Below, one piece after another: positions 1 through 8,671 of a DNA stretch of 64,000 nucleotides. The stretch spans positions 2,542,001-2,606,000 of the forward strand of contig NZ_CAJHBK010000001.1 in assembly GCF_904846615.1 (NCBI RefSeq). Direction: 5' to 3'. This DNA is from Psychrobacter sp. JCM 18902. GTDB taxonomy: Bacteria > Pseudomonadota > Gammaproteobacteria > Pseudomonadales > Moraxellaceae. The notes beneath the pieces are model-generated. The model worked only from the letters and a program-made list of their open reading frames with translations. It was not told the origin of the DNA and searched no databases. The number at the start of each line of letters is the position of its first letter. Within the stretch, counting starts at the first letter, position 1. A program made the translations under genes and the position numbers.

Positions 1-1997
1 GACGCTTCGCTCCACGGATACAACTGGCTATCGGCTGAGCTAATGGCGTTCCATGCGGCACTACCGTCAAACACTTCACCATAGTTTTTGCGGAACATAT
101 CCGCATCGATATTATTAGCAATCAGCTCATTGATCTCATCTGACGTTGGCCAAATATCTTTTAAGAAAACATCTTTGCCATCTTGATCTTGTCCTAAAGG
201 CTGCGTCGTTAAGTCAATATCAACCGTACCTGCCAGCGCATAAGCAACTACGAGTGGTGGTGACGCTAAGTAGCTCGCTTTTACGTGCGAGTGGATACGA
301 CCTTCAAAGTTACGGTTACCTGACAACACGGCAGCAGCGACTAAGTCTTTTTCTTCGATACCTTTTTCAATCGACTCTAAGAGTGGTCCTGAGTTACCGA
401 TACAAGTGGTACAACCATAACCCACTAAATAGAAGCCTGTTTTTTCAAGCTCGTCCATTAGCTTAGATTTTTCAAGATAATCGGTGACGACTTTCGAACC
501 GGGTGCCAATGAGGTTTTGACCCAAGGCTTGGCTTTTAGACCTTTTGCAGCGGCTTTTTTCGCCACCAAGCCCGCGCCAATCATCACCGCAGGGTTTGAG
601 GTATTGGTACATGAGGTAATCGCTGCGATAACGACAGAACCATCACGCAATTTATGGCTCTTATCATCGATATTGACGTCAGAGAAAACATTAGGCTTAT
701 CATAGAGTCTATCCGCTTGCTCTTGCTCGCCGCCTTCTTCATCAAAGCGTACCTTGCCTTCGACTTCTGACTTGCGGTCTTTGGTCATTTTTTCTAAAGT
801 TTCGCCAAATTTTTCGTGCATATCACATAGATTGATACGCTGCTGTGGCAAGTTCGGACCGGCAAGTGCAGGCTGTACTGATGATAAATCTAGCTCTAAT
901 TTACTTGAATAAGTCGCTGCTGGCGTATCGGCATCGTGCCATAAGCCTTGCGCCTTGGCATACTTTTCGACCAATTCAATCTGACTTTCTTCACGACCTG
1001 ATAGACGCAGATAATCAATCGCCATTTGGTCAATCGGGAAAATACCACAGGTTGCCCCATATTCTGGTGACATATTGGCAATCGTCGCACGATCTGCCAG
1101 TGGCATACTGTGTAAGCCTTCGCCATAAAACTCAACGAATTTACCAACCACACCATGCGCACGTAGCATTTCAACCACACGCAATACCAAATCTGTCGCG
1201 GTAACGCCTTCAGTGAGTTTACCTTTTAGCTCAAAGCCAACCACTTGTGGAATCAGCATTGATGACGGTTGACCAAGCATTGCCGCTTCCGCTTCAATAC
1301 CGCCGACACCCCAACCAAGCACGCCGATACCATTAATCATCGTCGTGTGGCTGTCCGTACCAAATACCGTATCAGGATAAGCCGTCAACTCGCTTTTACC
1401 ATCAACATTGACATCAGCAGCCATTACAACACGAGCTAAGTATTCAAGGTTAACTTGATGCACAATACCCGTCGCTGGTGGTACGACCACAAAGTTTTTA
1501 AACGCATTACGACCCCAATGCAGGAATTCATAACGTTCATTGTTACGTTTAAATTCAATTTTTTCGTTCAAGTCTAGTGCATCTTCTCGGCCATAAGCAT
1601 CGACCTGTACAGAGTGATCGACGACCAATTCACTTGGGATAAAGGGGTTAATTTGCTCAGCTTTACCGCCAAGCTCAACCACGGCATCACGCATGGCTGC
1701 CAAATCGACAACTGACGGCACACCAGTAAAGTCTTGCAGGACTACACGGGCTGGCATAAAGGCGATCTCTTTTGACGCTTCTGCGCCTGCGTCCCAGTTA
1801 GCAACCGCTTCGATATGATTTTTGCCGACAGATTGACCATCATCTTCATTACGTAATAGGTTTTCTAAGACGATTTTCATGCAAAATGGCAATTTGCTGA
1901 TGTGCTCAAAAGTTTCGGTCAGCTTTGGCAAACTGTAATAGGCATGTTCCTTGCCATCGACCGTAATGGTGTCTTTTACATTAAAAATATCACTCAT
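1..1997 (-). CDS. acnA: Aconitate hydratase A (3' end outside the window)
   Basis: This is the TCA-cycle enzyme that interconverts citrate and isocitrate through a [4Fe-4S] cluster. About 665 codons are visible from an ATG at 1997, preceded by an AAGGAAG ribosome site; the C-terminal swivel domain lies beyond the left edge. The frame is open throughout. The cluster-binding region ITSCTNTSNP is present, followed by the second cysteine motif GCTTCIG. The substrate-binding stretch FGTDSHTTMING and the IRP/AcnA-type order of segments mark it as AcnA rather than AcnB. It is transcribed away from the YdjM-like gene. Confidence 0.96.
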   Translation of the reverse strand, partial: MSDIFNVKDTITVDGKEHAYYSLPKLTETFEHISKLPFCMKIVLENLLRNEDDGQSVGKNHIEAVANWDAGAEASKEIAFMPARVVLQDFTGVPSVVDLAAMRDAVVELGGKAEQINPFIPSELVVDHSVQVDAYGREDALDLNEKIEFKRNNERYEFLHWGRNAFKNFVVVPPATGIVHQVNLEYLARVVMAADVNVDGKSELTAYPDTVFGTDSHTTMINGIGVLGWGVGGIEAEAAMLGQPSSMLIPQVVGFELKGKLTEGVTATDLVLRVVEMLRAHGVVGKFVEFYGEGLHSMPLADRATIANMSPEYGATCGIFPIDQMAIDYLRLSGREESQIELVEKYAKAQGLWHDADTPAATYSSKLELDLSSVQPALAGPNLPQQRINLCDMHEKFGETLEKMTKDRKSEVEGKVRFDEEGGEQEQADRLYDKPNVFSDVNIDDKSHKLRDGSVVIAAITSCTNTSNPAVMIGAGLVAKKAAAKGLKAKPWVKTSLAPGSKVVTDYLEKSKLMDELEKTGFYLVGYGCTTCIGNSGPLLESIEKGIEEKDLVAAAVLSGNRNFEGRIHSHVKASYLASPPLVVAYALAGTVDIDLTTQPLGQDQDGKDVFLKDIWPTSDEINELIANNIDADMFRKNYGEVFDGSAAWNAISSADSQLYPWSEA

Positions 1998-2457
1998 GGT
2001 AGCTTCCTTATCGTTGTTATAGATCCTAAGCCCAAACGGTTATAGGTTTATGCTGAGGATTGGTGGCTAGATAGATGATTGTACGAGTTGTATTCAAAAT
2101 CGTTATTATTTGACACAATACAATATAAATTTGAGTTAACAAAATAGCTAAGCGACTCTTTAGCACTTAACAATAACGCTCTTTTACCATAACAAAACGG
2201 CGGCGCTTTGTTAACGTCTAGACGTTGTCAAATCGTGGCATAATCGTAAACGTAACAAGGGTTTAACGTTCTATTATTAAATATCAATATATTTTCCAAA
2301 GAAATATTAGAATCAAAGGTAGTGGGTAAACCAGTCGCAGCATACGAGCCTTATCTGTTAGACGTTTGGCTGCGCTATGCTATTATGGTGCGCTTTTTTA
2401 CCGCTAGGCAAACGCCTCGAAACAATCGTTTCGCGCGCTACTTATTGATGAGTTTTT
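1998..2457. other. Divergent intergenic region between acnA and the ydjM-like gene
   Basis: This 460-base AT-rich stretch must carry the promoters of two divergent genes. A possible plus-strand promoter is TTAGAC, a 17-base gap and TATTAT just before 2390, ahead of the gene at 2458. That match is weak. No convincing operator, RNA gene or open frame was seen. Confidence 0.4.
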
Positions 2458-3174
2458 ATGGCAAATTTTAACACCCACCTGAATGTTGCATTCATGGTCA
2501 GTGGTACGCTCAGTTTGACAGTTTATAAAGCGGGATTGATTGATGATTCGGGGTTTTTAGTTTGCGTGGCGCTCGGCACTATCGGTGGGCTGCTGCCTGA
2601 TTTGGATTCTGATAACTCAACACCGATTAAACTTGGGTTTAATATCACCTCATTTATTTTTGCCTTTGGTTTGGTCATGCATTGGCGCAGTGAGCTGAGT
2701 TTGCTCGCCCTGATTGCATTATGGCTAGCAGGCTACGGCTTTATGCGTTATGTGGTTTTCTCTATTTTTACCAACATGACCGTGCATCGCGGTGTGATTC
2801 ACTCCGTGCCTTATATGGCAACTTTGGGTTTGGGGCTGACTTATTTAAGCTACTACGTCTTGCACCTTCCACTGACGGCAAGCTGGTTTTACGGTTTATT
2901 TTTATTCGGTGGCGCGCTGGTGCATTTGACATTGGACGAGTTATATAGTGTTAACTTATCCAATATGAAAATGAAGCGCTCATCAGGTACAGCGATGAAG
3001 TTTTATCAGCCTAAAGATAAGTGGTGGTATTTATTACTATATACACTGCTCGCCATGTTGGTCTATTTTGCCCCGCCGTTTGATGCGTTTTGGCAGCAGC
3101 TGCGTGACCCAGCACCATGGGCACAACTAAAAGTTGGCATATTGCCAGAACTAATAAAAAACATGCTGCGATAA
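2458..3174 (+). CDS. YdjM-like inner-membrane metal-dependent hydrolase
   Basis: This 238-residue protein fits the YdjM family (PF04307, annotated as LexA-binding inner-membrane putative hydrolase). Residues that could bind metal are spaced as in the family: His7, the PDLDSD motif at 47-52, the pair His110 and His115 in TVHRGVIHS, and His156 with Asp160 in the HLTLDE motif. Several hydrophobic segments (about 32-48, 62-76, 82-98, 120-136, 142-158, 192-206) indicate an integral membrane protein. The physiological substrate of the family is not established. It is followed 45 bases later by the ychJ-like gene on the same strand. Confidence 0.85.
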   Translation: MANFNTHLNVAFMVSGTLSLTVYKAGLIDDSGFLVCVALGTIGGLLPDLDSDNSTPIKLGFNITSFIFAFGLVMHWRSELSLLALIALWLAGYGFMRYVVFSIFTNMTVHRGVIHSVPYMATLGLGLTYLSYYVLHLPLTASWFYGLFLFGGALVHLTLDELYSVNLSNMKMKRSSGTAMKFYQPKDKWWYLLLYTLLAMLVYFAPPFDAFWQQLRDPAPWAQLKVGILPELIKNMLR

Positions 3175-3219
3175 AGATACGGTAAAGCAATAAAACCCAA
3201 GCAAAAATGAGAATAAAAC

Positions 3220-3810
3220 ATGCAACCTAATCTACACGTTTGCCCTTGCCAAATTCATCCATCATCAAGCGCTATCAGCTCACCACTACTGTATAAAGAT
3301 TGCTGTCAGCCTTATCATGAGGCTGTTTATAATGATGCTCTTTATATTGGTGAGGTTGGCAAAGCAGATGGTATAAAAGCGGAGACAGCCGAACGTCTTA
3401 TGCGCACGCGCTATAGTGCCTTTGTATTGATTAAGCCAGAATATATCGTCAAAACCACCTTACCCGCGCAGCAAAACTTGTTGGATATCAAGGCGATTGA
3501 ATCGTGGGCAAAAGAGACGAATTGGGCAGGACTAGAAATCGTAGCGCACACGCCAACGCTAGGCAAACGCCATGCGCAAGTTGAGTTTAAGGCTTATTTC
3601 AAGCCAACTAATAATGCAAATAATTTAGAAGAGAAAGTGCAGGCGCATCATGAATTGTCTGCCTTTATGAAGGTGACAGACAAAATCAATAATGATGCAC
3701 ACTGGTATTTTTTGGATCCGACTGTTTCAATGTCTGTGACGCAAAAGCAGCCGTGTATTTGTGGGTCTGGTGAGAAGTTTAAGCGGTGTTGTGGGGGTTA
3801 TTTGAGTTAA
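3220..3810 (+). CDS. YchJ family protein with N- and C-terminal SEC-C-type cysteine motifs
   Basis: The 196-residue protein has a cysteine cluster at each end. The N-terminal set is Cys8 and Cys10 with Cys28-Cys29. The C-terminal set is a SEC-C motif, CICGSGEKFKRCC, at 179-191, of the kind that binds zinc in SecA. The central region, with RLMRTRYSAFVL at about 59-70, matches the YchJ/UPF0225 family, whose cellular role is unknown. The 3' end of this gene has a partial copy at about 4292-4329, on the far side of the immunity-like gene, which points to a local insertion or duplication. Confidence 0.85.
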   Translation: MQPNLHVCPCQIHPSSSAISSPLLYKDCCQPYHEAVYNDALYIGEVGKADGIKAETAERLMRTRYSAFVLIKPEYIVKTTLPAQQNLLDIKAIESWAKETNWAGLEIVAHTPTLGKRHAQVEFKAYFKPTNNANNLEEKVQAHHELSAFMKVTDKINNDAHWYFLDPTVSMSVTQKQPCICGSGEKFKRCCGGYLS

Positions 3811-3863
3811 TACTATTGCCATAAATTTCGTCATATATTTTAAAAACAATGTAGATAAACCAA

Positions 3864-4235
3864 TCAGTCTTTGTACGGAACGTAATTATCAAACTCCCAA
3901 TGAAAATACTCTGATAAATCGGTTGATACTTCGCTTGGATTTTGATTGTTACCCTTATCTTTAATTAAAGATTTAATGAAGTCTAACAAAATCTGCTTAT
4001 CAAAACACTTCATCACAAAAACCCCTTTTTTTCGAAAGTAAATTTCATAATCTTCAATGACTATTTCATCGCAGCTAGAGTCATAGTCATTAGTAATATA
4101 GAAGTAGAAATTATCACCTCCTTTCTCATCGCCTAACGTGAGATTAACATTTAAATCAAAATAATCACCACCACGAAACTCAAACCCATCAAAACTTTGA
4201 TGATCTTCAAATGATATATATTGAATTGACATCAC
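3864..4235 (-). CDS. Imm8-like orphan immunity protein
   Basis: This 123-residue acidic protein has no signal peptide or membrane segment. Its features resemble the Imm8 family of polymorphic-toxin immunity proteins: an N-terminal beta-rich part with a Gly-rich turn (LGDEKGGDNFYFYI, about 34-47) and a C-terminal LSEYFHWEFDNY at about 107-118, close to the family's W-E-F-x-x-Y ending. Families of this kind neutralise a cognate toxin, but no toxin gene lies beside it. It runs opposite to its neighbours and is more AT-rich. A different small DUF family cannot be excluded without a profile search. Confidence 0.55.
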   Translation of the reverse strand: MMSIQYISFEDHQSFDGFEFRGGDYFDLNVNLTLGDEKGGDNFYFYITNDYDSSCDEIVIEDYEIYFRKKGVFVMKCFDKQILLDFIKSLIKDKGNNQNPSEVSTDLSEYFHWEFDNYVPYKD

Positions 4236-4290
4236 TTAATAGTCCTTATTTTTCAAACTAGAACATGAAATCTTATAGACAAATATCAAT

Positions 4291-4340
4291 AAAAAGCAGC
4301 CTTGTATTTGCGGTTCAGATGAAAGGTTTGGTTTAAGCAC
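4291..4340 (+). pseudogene. Remnant copy of a ychJ/SEC-C tail
   Basis: The plus-strand reading gives KQPCICGSDERF, which parallels KQPCICGSGEKF near the end of the YchJ-like protein (DNA 3743-3780 against about 4292-4329). The frame then loses the CC pair and runs on without a matching stop, and no start precedes it. It therefore looks like a duplicated or recombined fragment rather than a gene. Confidence 0.6.
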
Positions 4341-4357
4341 TGTTTTGAAGAGTACTT

Positions 4358-5266
4358 TTAAATACTCGCCCCAACCGACCTTGCTACCGCAATCCCTTCC
4401 TCAATCGTCAAAAACTTGCGCTGGCTTGGGCTGTCTTTATAAATGACGTCCCCATCTTGAAATATCAGGCATTCATTAGCTGCCAGCTGTTGCCATTTCT
4501 CATTTTCAGTGAGAGGCACTGTCACTAGTATCGTCACTTTGTCGGTATCTGTCGTCACATCACCAAAGTTAATGGCTAAATCATCATCTGCTAATTTCGC
4601 TTCACCAAATGGTGCTTGACGCGTGAGATAAAACAATAAACTCCCCGCATAAGCCAATTGCCAACTGCCATTCGATATCAAGCAATTAAACAAGCCATTG
4701 GCGGATAAATAACGACATTGGGTGGTCAAAAAGTTAAACAGCGTTTGGTCATCAGGGCGAGTTTTAAAGCTGCTTTTTAGGCGATTAACAAGGTAGCAAA
4801 AAGCCATCTCAGAATCGGTATTACCGACTGGCTGGCAATGTGAGGCGTTGCCGTTGTCTTGCAAGCGCTGACAGCGTTTAATAAACTCGCTATTCATCTG
4901 CCCGTTATGCGCAAATACCCACTGTTCGCCCCAGACTTCGCGGACAAAAGGATGGGTATTTGCCAAGCAGTTTTGCCCTTGGGTCGCTTTACGAATATGA
5001 GCGATAACGTTCATAGCTTTAATCGGATAATTATTGACCAAATCAGCCACGGGCGATAAATGGCTTGGTTTATTATCGTGGAACAAACGCAAACCAGTTG
5101 AAGCATTCTCTGGTTTGTCACTGTTAGTGCACTCACTACGCTCAAAAAATGCAATGCCAAAGCCGTCTTCGTGGCTATCGGTCATGCCACCGCGGCGACG
5201 AAACCCTGCAAAGCTAAAACCAATATCGGTTGGGGTATTACAGTTCATTCCTAGGAGTTGACACAT
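4358..5266 (-). CDS. Class II glutamine amidotransferase (YafJ-like)
   Basis: This 302-residue protein starts MCQLLG. Cys2 becomes the N-terminal nucleophile of an Ntn-type glutaminase after Met removal. Family motifs follow: RRRGGMTDSHEDGFGIAFF (about 24-42), HIRKATQG (about 89-96), NTHPFVRE, and FAHNG (about 117-121), which supplies the oxyanion hole. There is no synthase domain, so like E. coli YafJ it is a stand-alone glutaminase of unknown acceptor. Its start abuts the stop codon of the DUF2007 gene with no gap, so the two are almost certainly co-transcribed and translationally coupled. Confidence 0.88.
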   Translation of the reverse strand: MCQLLGMNCNTPTDIGFSFAGFRRRGGMTDSHEDGFGIAFFERSECTNSDKPENASTGLRLFHDNKPSHLSPVADLVNNYPIKAMNVIAHIRKATQGQNCLANTHPFVREVWGEQWVFAHNGQMNSEFIKRCQRLQDNGNASHCQPVGNTDSEMAFCYLVNRLKSSFKTRPDDQTLFNFLTTQCRYLSANGLFNCLISNGSWQLAYAGSLLFYLTRQAPFGEAKLADDDLAINFGDVTTDTDKVTILVTVPLTENEKWQQLAANECLIFQDGDVIYKDSPSQRKFLTIEEGIAVARSVGASI

Positions 5267-5578
5267 TTATACTTTACCGCCGTTCTTGTCATCTTGTGCA
5301 GGATTTAAAGTAGGGTTAATTTTGGCTGCTGACGTTTCATCAAACACCTCATAAGGCGTTGCCCCATCGGTGTCAATATTCGCCAAAATGCGCTTTGCAT
5401 GCGCAAAATCAGCATCCTGTATCCACAGCACAATCCCAGAATTCATACCCGGCATTGCGCTCAGCGGTTGCAGAGAAACGGTAATACCATTGTTACGAAG
5501 CAGATTGGCATGCAGTTCACCTTGCATATTGGTGTCGTAGCGTGCCAGCTTGTGCCAGTTATCAACTTGATCGGTCAT
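5267..5578 (-). CDS. DUF2007 family small protein
   Basis: This 103-residue soluble protein has the DUF2007 layout: a short beta-alpha-beta unit beginning WHKLARYDTNMQGELHANLL, then a SGIVLWI strand, then AHAKRILANI. The family is labelled a putative signal-transducing protein but has no proven function. The C-terminal 30 residues are polar and probably disordered. It lies immediately upstream of the glutamine amidotransferase gene, and a 45-base gap separates it from the homoserine kinase gene upstream. Confidence 0.75.
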   Translation of the reverse strand: MTDQVDNWHKLARYDTNMQGELHANLLRNNGITVSLQPLSAMPGMNSGIVLWIQDADFAHAKRILANIDTDGATPYEVFDETSAAKINPTLNPAQDDKNGGKV

Positions 5579-5623
5579 GGGATCCGCCTTTATGGTTTTG
5601 ATACAAGAATAATAGAAAACACG

Positions 5624-6790
5624 TTATGCTAATTGGTCGAGCGTATATTCTTTAATGACAAAATCACTGCTGTTACTTAATTTATCACGCGCTTGCTCAG
5701 CTTGGGTGATATTGCTAAAAACACCGGCTATTGGATTTTCGGTTTTATTATCAATAGCTAACAACATAAATACCGTATTTTGCGCTTTTTCAACATGTGA
5801 CCAATGATAAGCAGCAAGGCGTTTCATCAGGTCAGGATTTTTGACCATGATGTTATCGCCCGTACGTCCTTCGGTACGGTTATAGTGAATAACGTTGAGA
5901 CGTAATAGCCAAAAAATCACCGCCGCTTTGGCGAGCATCACTGGTAAGGCACGTTTTTCATCTTCACCGAGGATACGTTTCGACTCATAGCCTTGCAAGA
6001 AAGCCGCCATTTTGCTGCGGTCAAAATTCACCGACTCACCCTGCTCAGCATCGCCCCAAGTGGTACAAAAATCATTAATCGTAATGGCAATATCCATCAC
6101 ATAGTGCTCGACGCTGACTTCGGTAAAGTCCAATAAACCTGTTAAACGTTCTTCACCTACTTGTAGATTCCACAAGGTATTATCGGCAAACATGTCTAAA
6201 TGACATAAGCCTTTTGGCAAAGTCGCAAGCGGCAAATCTGAGTAAGCGCGCCAAATATCACTCATCAATTTGGCTTCGTCAGCTGGCATAAACTGCCTTT
6301 CACGGTCGCGTACCTCGTTCCATGGATATAAAGGCACGCCATATTCTTCCGCAGGCTGTAATGCTTGCAATGTCTCATGCAGCATCGCTAAAGCGGCGCC
6401 AATTTCATGACACATCGCTTGCGTCGTCTGCTGTGGATGCGAGCCTGCTAGGCATGGCACTAAGGTAATTGCTTTATTGTCATAGCGTATGACATAGAAT
6501 TTTTCTGCGCTATCAGCGCCTAAATCAAGCAATGCTAACGGCGCAGCGACCGGTAATTTACCGTCTAGTTGATTTAAGATAATCGCCATCTTTTCGATGT
6601 CTTCTGGTGGACGCTCTTCAAATAAGGTAAATACATAAGAGTGTGCGCCATCTACATCGTCAGTCGTCTGAATAAACCAGTTAGAGTTTTTGATACCTTG
6701 GGTGATCGGAATGGCACGCGCGAATGACACGCCAAAACGCTGGCAAAAAGCGGCAAACTGGTCATCGGTTAACTGGGTATAGACGGACAT
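5624..6790 (-). CDS. thrB: Homoserine kinase, APH-fold type
   Basis: It phosphorylates homoserine with ATP in threonine synthesis. The fold is the aminoglycoside-phosphotransferase kind used by Pseudomonas-type ThrB, not the GHMP kind of E. coli. The catalytic loop HLDMFADN lies at 197-204 (His197, Asp199, Asn204) and the metal-binding DFTE at 221-224. The N-terminal QGIKNSNWFI matches the family nucleotide loop. At 388 residues it is about 60-70 longer than usual. The extra C-terminal piece after about residue 331 is a small alpha/beta segment (VFMLLAID, then IAGVFSNITQAEQARD). It is divergent from hisF. Confidence 0.9.
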   Translation of the reverse strand: MSVYTQLTDDQFAAFCQRFGVSFARAIPITQGIKNSNWFIQTTDDVDGAHSYVFTLFEERPPEDIEKMAIILNQLDGKLPVAAPLALLDLGADSAEKFYVIRYDNKAITLVPCLAGSHPQQTTQAMCHEIGAALAMLHETLQALQPAEEYGVPLYPWNEVRDRERQFMPADEAKLMSDIWRAYSDLPLATLPKGLCHLDMFADNTLWNLQVGEERLTGLLDFTEVSVEHYVMDIAITINDFCTTWGDAEQGESVNFDRSKMAAFLQGYESKRILGEDEKRALPVMLAKAAVIFWLLRLNVIHYNRTEGRTGDNIMVKNPDLMKRLAAYHWSHVEKAQNTVFMLLAIDNKTENPIAGVFSNITQAEQARDKLSNSSDFVIKEYTLDQLA

Positions 6791-6969
6791 GACATCTCAC
6801 TTATGGCAATTAAAAGAAGGTAAATAGATACGGTAATGACAGTGATTGTACCGTGCATGAGCAAACTTTGGCTAAAAGCATAATAATCTTGCGAAAACCT
6901 GCCTGAGATGGCGGTGATTTTGCTAGACTAGCGCTTATAGAATGAATTGATTATAAGGCGAAAGTCCCT

Positions 6970-7752
6970 ATGTTAGCAAAGCGTATCATTCCTTGTTTGG
7001 ACGTTGATAATGGTCGTGTGGTCAAAGGTGTGCAGTTTGTCGATATCAAAGACGCAGGAGACCCTGTTGAAGTAGCGAAACGCTACAACGAACAAGGCGC
7101 TGATGAGATTACTTTTTTGGACATTACTGCGACCAATGATGAGCGCGATACCACCTATCATACCGTTGAGCGTATGGCAGAAACGGTATTTGTGCCATTA
7201 ACTGTCGGTGGCGGCGTGCGTAAAATCGCTGATATCCGCAATTTGCTCAATGCGGGCGCGGATAAAGTAGCTATCAATTCTGCGGCGGTATTTACCCCTG
7301 AGTTCGTTGGCGAAGCGGCGCAGAAATTTGGTAATCAATGTATCGTCGTGGCTATCGATGCCAAACGCGTTGCAGATATTACGGTCGATGGCGTTATCGT
7401 ACCGCGTTGGGAGATCTTTACCCACGGTGGTCGCAAACCAACGGGTATCGATGCCGTCGCTTGGGCGAGCAAAATGGCTGAGCTTGGCGCTGGCGAATTA
7501 TTGGTGACCTCGATGGATGGTGATGGCACCAAAAAAGGCTATGATTTGGCACTAATGAAGCAAATTACTAGCCGCGTCAATGTGCCAGTTATCGCCTCAG
7601 GCGGCGTCGGCAATTTGCAACATTTAGCTGAAGGCGTATTAGAAGGCGGCGTCGATGCTGTACTTGCTGCCAGCATCTTCCATTTTGGTGAGTATACGGT
7701 TCAAGAAGCCAAAGCGTATATGGCAGCGCAAGGCATACAAATGCGTCTATAG
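6970..7752 (+). CDS. hisF: Imidazole glycerol phosphate synthase, cyclase subunit
   Basis: HisF closes the imidazole ring in histidine synthesis using ammonia delivered by HisH, releasing AICAR to purine synthesis. The 260-residue TIM barrel is full length. Catalytic Asp11 ([12 protein letters not shown]) and Asp130 (VVAIDAKR) are in place. The phosphate-binding glycine motifs TVGGGVR (about 78-84) and ASGGVG are visible. It stands alone here, without hisH or hisA, with a strong AGGCG ribosome site before the ATG. Confidence 0.97.
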   Translation: MLAKRIIPCLDVDNGRVVKGVQFVDIKDAGDPVEVAKRYNEQGADEITFLDITATNDERDTTYHTVERMAETVFVPLTVGGGVRKIADIRNLLNAGADKVAINSAAVFTPEFVGEAAQKFGNQCIVVAIDAKRVADITVDGVIVPRWEIFTHGGRKPTGIDAVAWASKMAELGAGELLVTSMDGDGTKKGYDLALMKQITSRVNVPVIASGGVGNLQHLAEGVLEGGVDAVLAASIFHFGEYTVQEAKAYMAAQGIQMRL

Positions 7753-7928
7753 TACGCTCGTAAAGTACAAATAAAACAGAAAAAAATGTTATCATAGCGC
7801 TAACCACTTATTTTCGTTCATTTAACTGATTATCTAACGGATAATAAACCATTTGAACCTAGCGATATATTTAGCGCATTATTTATGCCTACATTTTAAT
7901 TAAAAGCCCATTCGGCAAAGGATTTTTT

Positions 7929-8450
7929 ATGTCAAATCTACAACAGCAGCGTAATGACGTGACTCACATCGATGGTAATTTACATCAAAACAAAGACGTT
8001 CGTATTGGTATCGTCGTCGGTCGTTTTAATGGTTTTGTGGTTGAATCATTAGTAGATGGTGCAATTGATGCGCTACTACGTCACGGTGTATTGGGTAGCA
8101 ACATTACCGTTATCCGCGTGCCTGGTGCTTTTGAATTACCATTGGTTGCTCAACGTGCCGCTGAATCTGATCGCTTTGATGCCATCGTTGCTTTAGGCGC
8201 GATTATCCGTGGTAGCACCCCGCATTTTGATTTCGTTGCAAGCGAATCTGCAAAAGGCTTAAGCGCGGTAGCTATGGACTACAATATCCCAGTTGCCAAT
8301 GGCGTACTGACGACTGACAGCATTGAGCAAGCGATTGAGCGTGCTGGCACGAAAGCGGGTAACAAAGGCTCAGAAGCGGCAATGGTTGTACTAGAAATGC
8401 TTGCGGTACTATCACAGTTAGATATTGAAGATGACAGTGAAGACGCTTAA
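7929..8450 (+). CDS. ribH: 6,7-dimethyl-8-ribityllumazine synthase
   Basis: It condenses the pyrimidine intermediate with dihydroxybutanone phosphate in the penultimate step of riboflavin synthesis. The 173-residue protein has the family motifs GRFNGFV (31-37), PGAFELP (65-71) and [10 protein letters not shown] (94-103), in which His99 corresponds to the catalytic histidine. About 20 extra residues precede the core. No FMN riboswitch was recognised in the 176 bases upstream. Together with nusB, thiL and pgpA it forms a classic conserved gene order. Confidence 0.96.
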   Translation: MSNLQQQRNDVTHIDGNLHQNKDVRIGIVVGRFNGFVVESLVDGAIDALLRHGVLGSNITVIRVPGAFELPLVAQRAAESDRFDAIVALGAIIRGSTPHFDFVASESAKGLSAVAMDYNIPVANGVLTTDSIEQAIERAGTKAGNKGSEAAMVVLEMLAVLSQLDIEDDSEDA

Positions 8451-8489
8451 TCAAGCCATCATTTGATAGGCTGTTTGTTATTTAATGAG

Positions 8490-8533
8490 CGCTGTGGTTC
8501 TTATGAGCTTTCGTTTTTATCGAGACCACAGCG
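8490..8533. repeat. Inverted repeat between ribH and nusB
   Basis: Nine-base arms CGCTGTGGT (8490-8498) and ACCACAGCG (8525-8533) flank 26 bases. It can fold as a hairpin in the ribH-nusB transcript. There is no T-run after it, so it is not a standard terminator; attenuation or mRNA processing is possible. Confidence 0.6.
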
Positions 8534-8671
8534 TCAGTGTTACAAAAACTGTTACCAAGTACGCTACAAAACTTGACTGGCAAAGCCTGCCAGCTAACTA
8601 CTATTTAACATTTTATTTTAAAACTTTTATCTTAAAAACTTTTTATCTTAGCAACTAGGTATAGACCCCCT

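Noticed and set aside
896..1204. Frames on both strands within the aconitase gene
   Set aside because: Shadows of the acnA reading frame, which carries the conserved motifs.
7753..7928. FMN riboswitch before ribH
   Set aside because: The conserved RFN-element helices and loops could not be found in this short AT-rich gap.
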